NCBI RefSeq assembly: GCF_024347055.1
Contig: NZ_AP024895.1
Coordinates: forward strand, 2,542,001 to 2,606,000
DNA from: Vibrio porteresiae DSM 19223
Lineage (GTDB): Bacteria; Pseudomonadota; Gammaproteobacteria; Enterobacterales; Vibrionaceae
Length of the DNA: 64,000 nt
Direction: 5' to 3'
This document shows, one piece after another, positions 60,397 through 64,000 of the stretch. The stretch's first letter is position 1. Each line of letters begins with the position of its first letter. The notes beneath the pieces were generated by a model. It saw only the letters and a list, made by a program, of their open reading frames with translations, did not search any database and was not told the origin of the DNA. A program made the translations under genes and the position numbers.

Positions 60397-62550
60397 TTAG
60401 TTAAACAAGCCTTTCAATAAACTGTTGACCGCCTTCTTGGTTTTCTCATCTTTGATTTTATCGTCGAGTTTCTTTAAGCCACGATCGAGCTCTTTTTCCG
60501 CCTTTTTCTTCATCACATCATCCATTTTCAAACGAAACTTAGGCTGTGCCCAAGCACCGTGAATTTGCAGCGGTATGGTCACATCGCGTAAATCATCAAT
60601 CGATTTACCACCTTGACCTTCAAGTGAACCAACGATAGAGGTTCTAAACAGCATATCCATGGTCTGTTTAATGTAGTTGGCATCCCCCTGACCAGCGATA
60701 CGCAGTAATGGCGATTGCATTTGTAGGTCCTGTGTCGACATATTGCCTTGATCAAATTTGAGTGTGGCAGTTAACGCGCTGAAATCGGTTTTCTTCGTAT
60801 TCTCTTCCGTTACTTTTTCGCCTTTGATGCGGGCATAAGTGGTGCGAATCAAATGAGGAATATTGATCCCATTAATCGCTCCATCAGCAAAATTGATCGC
60901 CATCGTTCCGGTTAGGTTTTGCTTAATCGCTTTGGGCGTTAAACCACTGCCAGCAATATCAAAGGTGATATTACCTGTTCCTTCGAGCAGATCTTTTTCA
61001 GCCACATCGTGGAGTAACGGCAGAACTTTGACATTGGTCATCGCCCCTTTCGCTGTGTAATGTGCCGGCGCTTGATGGGCATCCAGTAAGGCTTGCAGTG
61101 TCATTTTCCCTTGGTACAGATCAGCATTGAGATGGTTAAGTTTGACCTGACCTTGCAATACCTTCATATCCACATCAACGTTTTGCAACTGCATATTTTG
61201 CACTTTAAGCGCACCGATTTTCACGGTGCCAGCCACATCTAGATTATTTAACGCTGCTAGGTTCGGTTCTGGTGTATCGGCTTCTACAGCGTCATTGGTT
61301 GCAGGTTTCTGTTTCTCAGTTCCCGATTGAGTTGAAGATGATTCATCACCCTTCGCCGCTTTTACACCAAGAAAAGCGTCCACATCGAACTTAGGACTGG
61401 TTAAAGCAAAGCGTATTTTGGGTTGTTGCAACAACTCAACACTGGCTTGCCCCTTCCACTGTAAATCGTTGGCTTTGAGACTATCCAGCCACAGCTGAGC
61501 TTTCCCAGCGGCTGAGTCATAAGCCAGTTTAGCCTGTAAGGATACATTTAACGGCGTTTGCGGCAGAGAGTCACCAGTAACCGTAGCATCCAACGTCAGT
61601 TGATCCACGCTCACTTTGGTCAACGCTTTATTGACCATCAATGACGCTTTTCCTTGCGTGGAAAAAGTTAAATCTTGTTTAGCTCCTGAGAGTTGATAAT
61701 TGAGCTCGCTGGCTTGTCCGATCGCAAATTTGGGTAAGGACAACTTAAGCTCTTTCAACGCCATTTGTTGGTCATCATAGCTGGCCGTGATCTCAGTCTC
61801 TTTGAGCGCCGTCATCAAGGGGTCTTCAGCTAAGCGAATCTGGGTTGTTCCTGAAAGTGCGAACTGTTGCTGATTGTGTTGCCCTTTGGCACCGAAACGC
61901 AAATTCGACCAAGTTCCGACAGCAAACTCCGTTAGGTTCAACTGCACATCGTGCAACTTGGTGTAGGACTGGGTTTGCTGATTTTGAATATCGAACAAGG
62001 CATTAACGACTTCAATCCCCTCGAGTGAGACTTGCCAAGGCACTTTTTTCTCAGAGGAATTGGCCGCGGAAACAGTTACCGTACTCTTCTGGCTATCGCT
62101 GCTTGTTTTGGTATTCTCGGCAGGAGCGGCTTTTTTATCGGCTTGCTCAGCGGATGTCTTTAACGTTAAAGCATCGAGGTTAGAGGTGCCGTTTTTGAGG
62201 GTTTCAAGATGGACTTCAGCACCTTCTAGGCGCACTTTACCGATTTGTAATTGATGCTCCATTAAGCCAAACAGAGAAATATCAATTTCCACTTGGTCTA
62301 CTTTAAACAAATTCACCGAGCTAAAACCGCTAGGATTCTTCAGCTCAGTTTTGCCCAATTCAAAACCGATCGCAGGGAAAAACTGCCAGCGAATATTGCC
62401 GTCGATCTTAAGATCTAGGCCAGTCTTAGCCTTAACCTGATTAACTAACAAGGGTTTAAATTGATTCGGGTTGACCAACACCACCAGCGCTAAAGCGCTA
62501 CCACAAACCAGAATAAAGACAGTCAACACAATCAGGGACAGTTTTTTCAT
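60397..62550 (-). CDS. asmA: AsmA family protein
   Basis: 717 residues. N-terminal membrane helix (MKKLSLIVLTVFILVCGSALALVVLV), then a long periplasmic region of repeating beta strands typical of the AsmA/TamB/Vps13-like lipid-transfer fold, with GLDLKIDGNIRWQFFPAIGFELG near the start and LRIAGQGDANYIKQTMDMLF near the C terminus. Ser/Lys/Glu-rich low-complexity spacers occur about residues 145-175 and 410-440. Thought to affect outer-membrane phospholipid or porin biogenesis. Start at 62550 chosen for AAGGAAG. Confidence 0.9.
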   Translation of the reverse strand: MKKLSLIVLTVFILVCGSALALVVLVNPNQFKPLLVNQVKAKTGLDLKIDGNIRWQFFPAIGFELGKTELKNPSGFSSVNLFKVDQVEIDISLFGLMEHQLQIGKVRLEGAEVHLETLKNGTSNLDALTLKTSAEQADKKAAPAENTKTSSDSQKSTVTVSAANSSEKKVPWQVSLEGIEVVNALFDIQNQQTQSYTKLHDVQLNLTEFAVGTWSNLRFGAKGQHNQQQFALSGTTQIRLAEDPLMTALKETEITASYDDQQMALKELKLSLPKFAIGQASELNYQLSGAKQDLTFSTQGKASLMVNKALTKVSVDQLTLDATVTGDSLPQTPLNVSLQAKLAYDSAAGKAQLWLDSLKANDLQWKGQASVELLQQPKIRFALTSPKFDVDAFLGVKAAKGDESSSTQSGTEKQKPATNDAVEADTPEPNLAALNNLDVAGTVKIGALKVQNMQLQNVDVDMKVLQGQVKLNHLNADLYQGKMTLQALLDAHQAPAHYTAKGAMTNVKVLPLLHDVAEKDLLEGTGNITFDIAGSGLTPKAIKQNLTGTMAINFADGAINGINIPHLIRTTYARIKGEKVTEENTKKTDFSALTATLKFDQGNMSTQDLQMQSPLLRIAGQGDANYIKQTMDMLFRTSIVGSLEGQGGKSIDDLRDVTIPLQIHGAWAQPKFRLKMDDVMKKKAEKELDRGLKKLDDKIKDEKTKKAVNSLLKGLFN

Positions 62551-62648
62551 CGGTTCTTCCTTGTTAGCTACAGAAAAAGAAAATGGCACTCAAAGTGCCA
62601 TTCATCTTAAAAGAAATATAACGCTAAATTGCTATTAATGCGTAAATT

Positions 62649-63290
62649 TTATGATTTTAGCAATTTAGAGATGTGCGCTTTTAACACATCGATCGCAATA
62701 CGGTTTTTACCACCACGAGGAACGATGATGTCCGCATGCTGTTTAGACGGTTCGATAAATTGCAGGAACATAGGACGAACTGTTTTTTGATACTGAGTCA
62801 GTACCGAATCCATAGTACGACCACGTTCTTCAACATCGCGTTTCACACGACGCAGCAAACAGATGTCTAATGGCGTATCCATAAACACACTGGCTTGCAT
62901 CAAACTGCGTAGACGTGGATCGGTTAGCAGCAAGATCCCTTCAAGAATGATCACTTTCTTTGGTGTTAGCAAAGTCGTGTTTTTAGTACGAGTGTGCTCA
63001 GTGTAGCTGTACTCTGGAACATGAACTTCTTCACCGCGAAGTAATTGTTCTAAATGTTCACAAAGCAGATCGTGATCCAATGCACTTGGATGGTCGTAAT
63101 TCGTTTTTACACGTTCTTCCATACTCAGATGGCTTTGGTCTTTGTAATAGCAATCTTCTGTGATCACCCCAATTTGATGATCGCCCACTTTCGCGCGTAG
63201 CTCGTTATAAATAGTACTTGCGATAAGGCTCTTACCAGAAGCAGAAGCGCCAGCGATACCGATGATGACGCATTGATTATTATCAGACAT
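62649..63290 (-). CDS. udk: Uridine kinase
   Basis: 213 residues. Phosphorylates uridine and cytidine (pyrimidine salvage). P-loop GIAGASASGKSLIAST, the substrate-site TEDCYYKDQSHL and YDHPSALDHDLL, then YTEHTRTKNTTLL. Normal length. Same neighbour (mrp) as in other Vibrio. Confidence 0.95.
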   Translation of the reverse strand: MSDNNQCVIIGIAGASASGKSLIASTIYNELRAKVGDHQIGVITEDCYYKDQSHLSMEERVKTNYDHPSALDHDLLCEHLEQLLRGEEVHVPEYSYTEHTRTKNTTLLTPKKVIILEGILLLTDPRLRSLMQASVFMDTPLDICLLRRVKRDVEERGRTMDSVLTQYQKTVRPMFLQFIEPSKQHADIIVPRGGKNRIAIDVLKAHISKLLKS

Positions 63291-63412
63291 GTATGTGTAC
63301 CCGATACGTGTAAATGTGAGGAATTAAGATAAACCGCCTGATTATAGGGAGATCGCTAGTCAGATACCAGTTTCGAATGGCCAAAATACAGTGCTTTTCG
63401 CCCAATTGATTA

Positions 63413-63448
63413 AACAAAAAGCAGAGTAAACGATTACATTCACTCTGC
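63413..63448 (-). terminator. Rho-independent terminator after mrp
   Basis: Ten-base arms GCAGAGTAAA / TTCACTCTGC (one mismatch) around an eight-base loop, with a TTTTTG tail on the minus strand, between mrp and udk. Confidence 0.8.
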
Positions 63449-63471
63449 TCAAAGTTAGATCTGCATCACAA

Positions 63472-64000
63472 CTAGACTAAGGTTATACCAATCGCGTCCG
63501 GTTTTACCGTTCCTTGCCAAAAAAGAATCGAGCTGATTCGTTCTGCCAAGTCTAAATAATAACCCGCATGCTCACTTTCCGGGCGACGAGCGACCGTTGG
63601 AATACCCGCATCAATATCTTCACGCATCGCAATATGCAGCGGAATTTGTGCCAGAAGAGCTAAACCATATTCACCGGCTAACAGCACCGCCCCACCGTTG
63701 CCAAAAATATGTTCTTTTGTGCCACAGTGACTACAGATGTGATAGCTCATGTTCTCAATCAATCCGACCACGGGTACGTCGACTTTTTCAAACATCGCCG
63801 CCCCTTTACGCGCATCCGCTAACGCTAAGTCTTGAGGCGTAGTCACAATCACAGCCCCAGTCACCGGAATTTGTTGGGCGAGCGTTAACTGAATATCCCC
63901 CGTACCCGGTGGCATATCAATCACCAAATAATCCAAATCGGGCCATTGGGTTTCATTTAAAAGCTGCTCTAGCGCTTTCGATGCCATTGGGCCACGCCAA
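63472..64000 (-). CDS. mrp: Mrp/ApbC-type Fe-S cluster carrier ATPase, C-terminal part
   Basis: The gene enters from the right edge; 176 codons are visible, so the N-terminal Walker A is outside. Seen: WRGPMASKALEQLLNET, YLVIDMPPGTGDIQLTLAQ (switch II, DxPPGTGD), VIVTTPQDLALADARKG, and the Cys pair in YHICSHCGTKEHIFG, which binds the bridging Fe-S cluster. Cytoplasmic scaffold or carrier for iron-sulfur clusters. Confidence 0.94.
   Translation of the reverse strand, partial: WRGPMASKALEQLLNETQWPDLDYLVIDMPPGTGDIQLTLAQQIPVTGAVIVTTPQDLALADARKGAAMFEKVDVPVVGLIENMSYHICSHCGTKEHIFGNGGAVLLAGEYGLALLAQIPLHIAMREDIDAGIPTVARRPESEHAGYYLDLAERISSILFWQGTVKPDAIGITLV

Overview
The window is a stretch of chromosome from a gammaproteobacterium of the family Vibrionaceae, most probably a Vibrio. 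The core gene blocks have the order familiar from Vibrio and Escherichia: ycgL/minCDE, yoaA-tsaB-slp-fadD-rnd, sppA/ansA/yeaC, msrB/gapA/yeaD, ybaN-apt-dnaX-ybaB-recR, fadI-fadJ, udk/mrp. An AphB-type LysR regulator points specifically to Vibrio. Almost all of it is ordinary chromosomal backbone, with one IS200-type insertion sequence and one short inverted-repeat-bounded element.

Layout. 1-11.9 kb is accessory metabolism: the start of a GPH-type sugar symporter, a CitMHS citrate transporter, a resolvase-like protein with a repeat array in front of it, an MFS carrier, a LysR regulator divergent from a three-gene set (M20 amidohydrolase, DUF3311 small membrane protein, sodium:solute symporter), a VanZ-like protein, a TetR regulator, a DUF2986 protein and an MFS exporter. 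11.9-18.3 kb holds tRNA-Arg(UCU), folD behind a perfect PurR-type box, a secreted tannase-like hydrolase, mltB, ycgL and minCDE. 18.4-28.2 kb is a long leftward run: yoaA, tsaB, an orphan, slp, an alpha/beta hydrolase, fadD, rnd and an M3 peptidase. 28.4-37.8 kb holds purU, a MITE-like repeat, sppA, ansA, yeaC, a DUF2989 lipoprotein, msrB, gapA, yeaD and rlmA.

38-43.4 kb is a sensory island: a CHASE-GGDEF cyclase divergent from a chemoreceptor and an orphan solute-binding protein, followed by the IS200-like element. 43.7-51.9 kb holds ycgN, ykgJ, recR, ybaB, dnaX (with a clear programmed -1 frameshift cassette), apt, ybaN, a receiver-domain regulator, aphB and a nitroreductase. 52-58.9 kb is fatty-acid metabolism: fadJ-fadI and fadL, separated by about 1 kb that appears to encode a small regulatory RNA on the minus strand, then a putative delta-class carbonic anhydrase. 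59-64 kb holds a low-molecular-weight tyrosine phosphatase, cobO, asmA, udk and the end of mrp.

How the genes work together. Exogenous fatty acids would enter through FadL, be activated by FadD and be degraded by FadI/FadJ. FolD, PurU and Apt connect one-carbon and purine metabolism. MinCDE, MltB and AsmA serve the envelope and division. The observations most worth following are the highly structured sRNA candidate between fadI and fadL with a CRP/FNR-like site at about -40, and the resolvase-like protein that keeps its serine but has lost other catalytic residues and sits behind phased repeats. Positions of short sites were counted by hand and may be off by a base or so.
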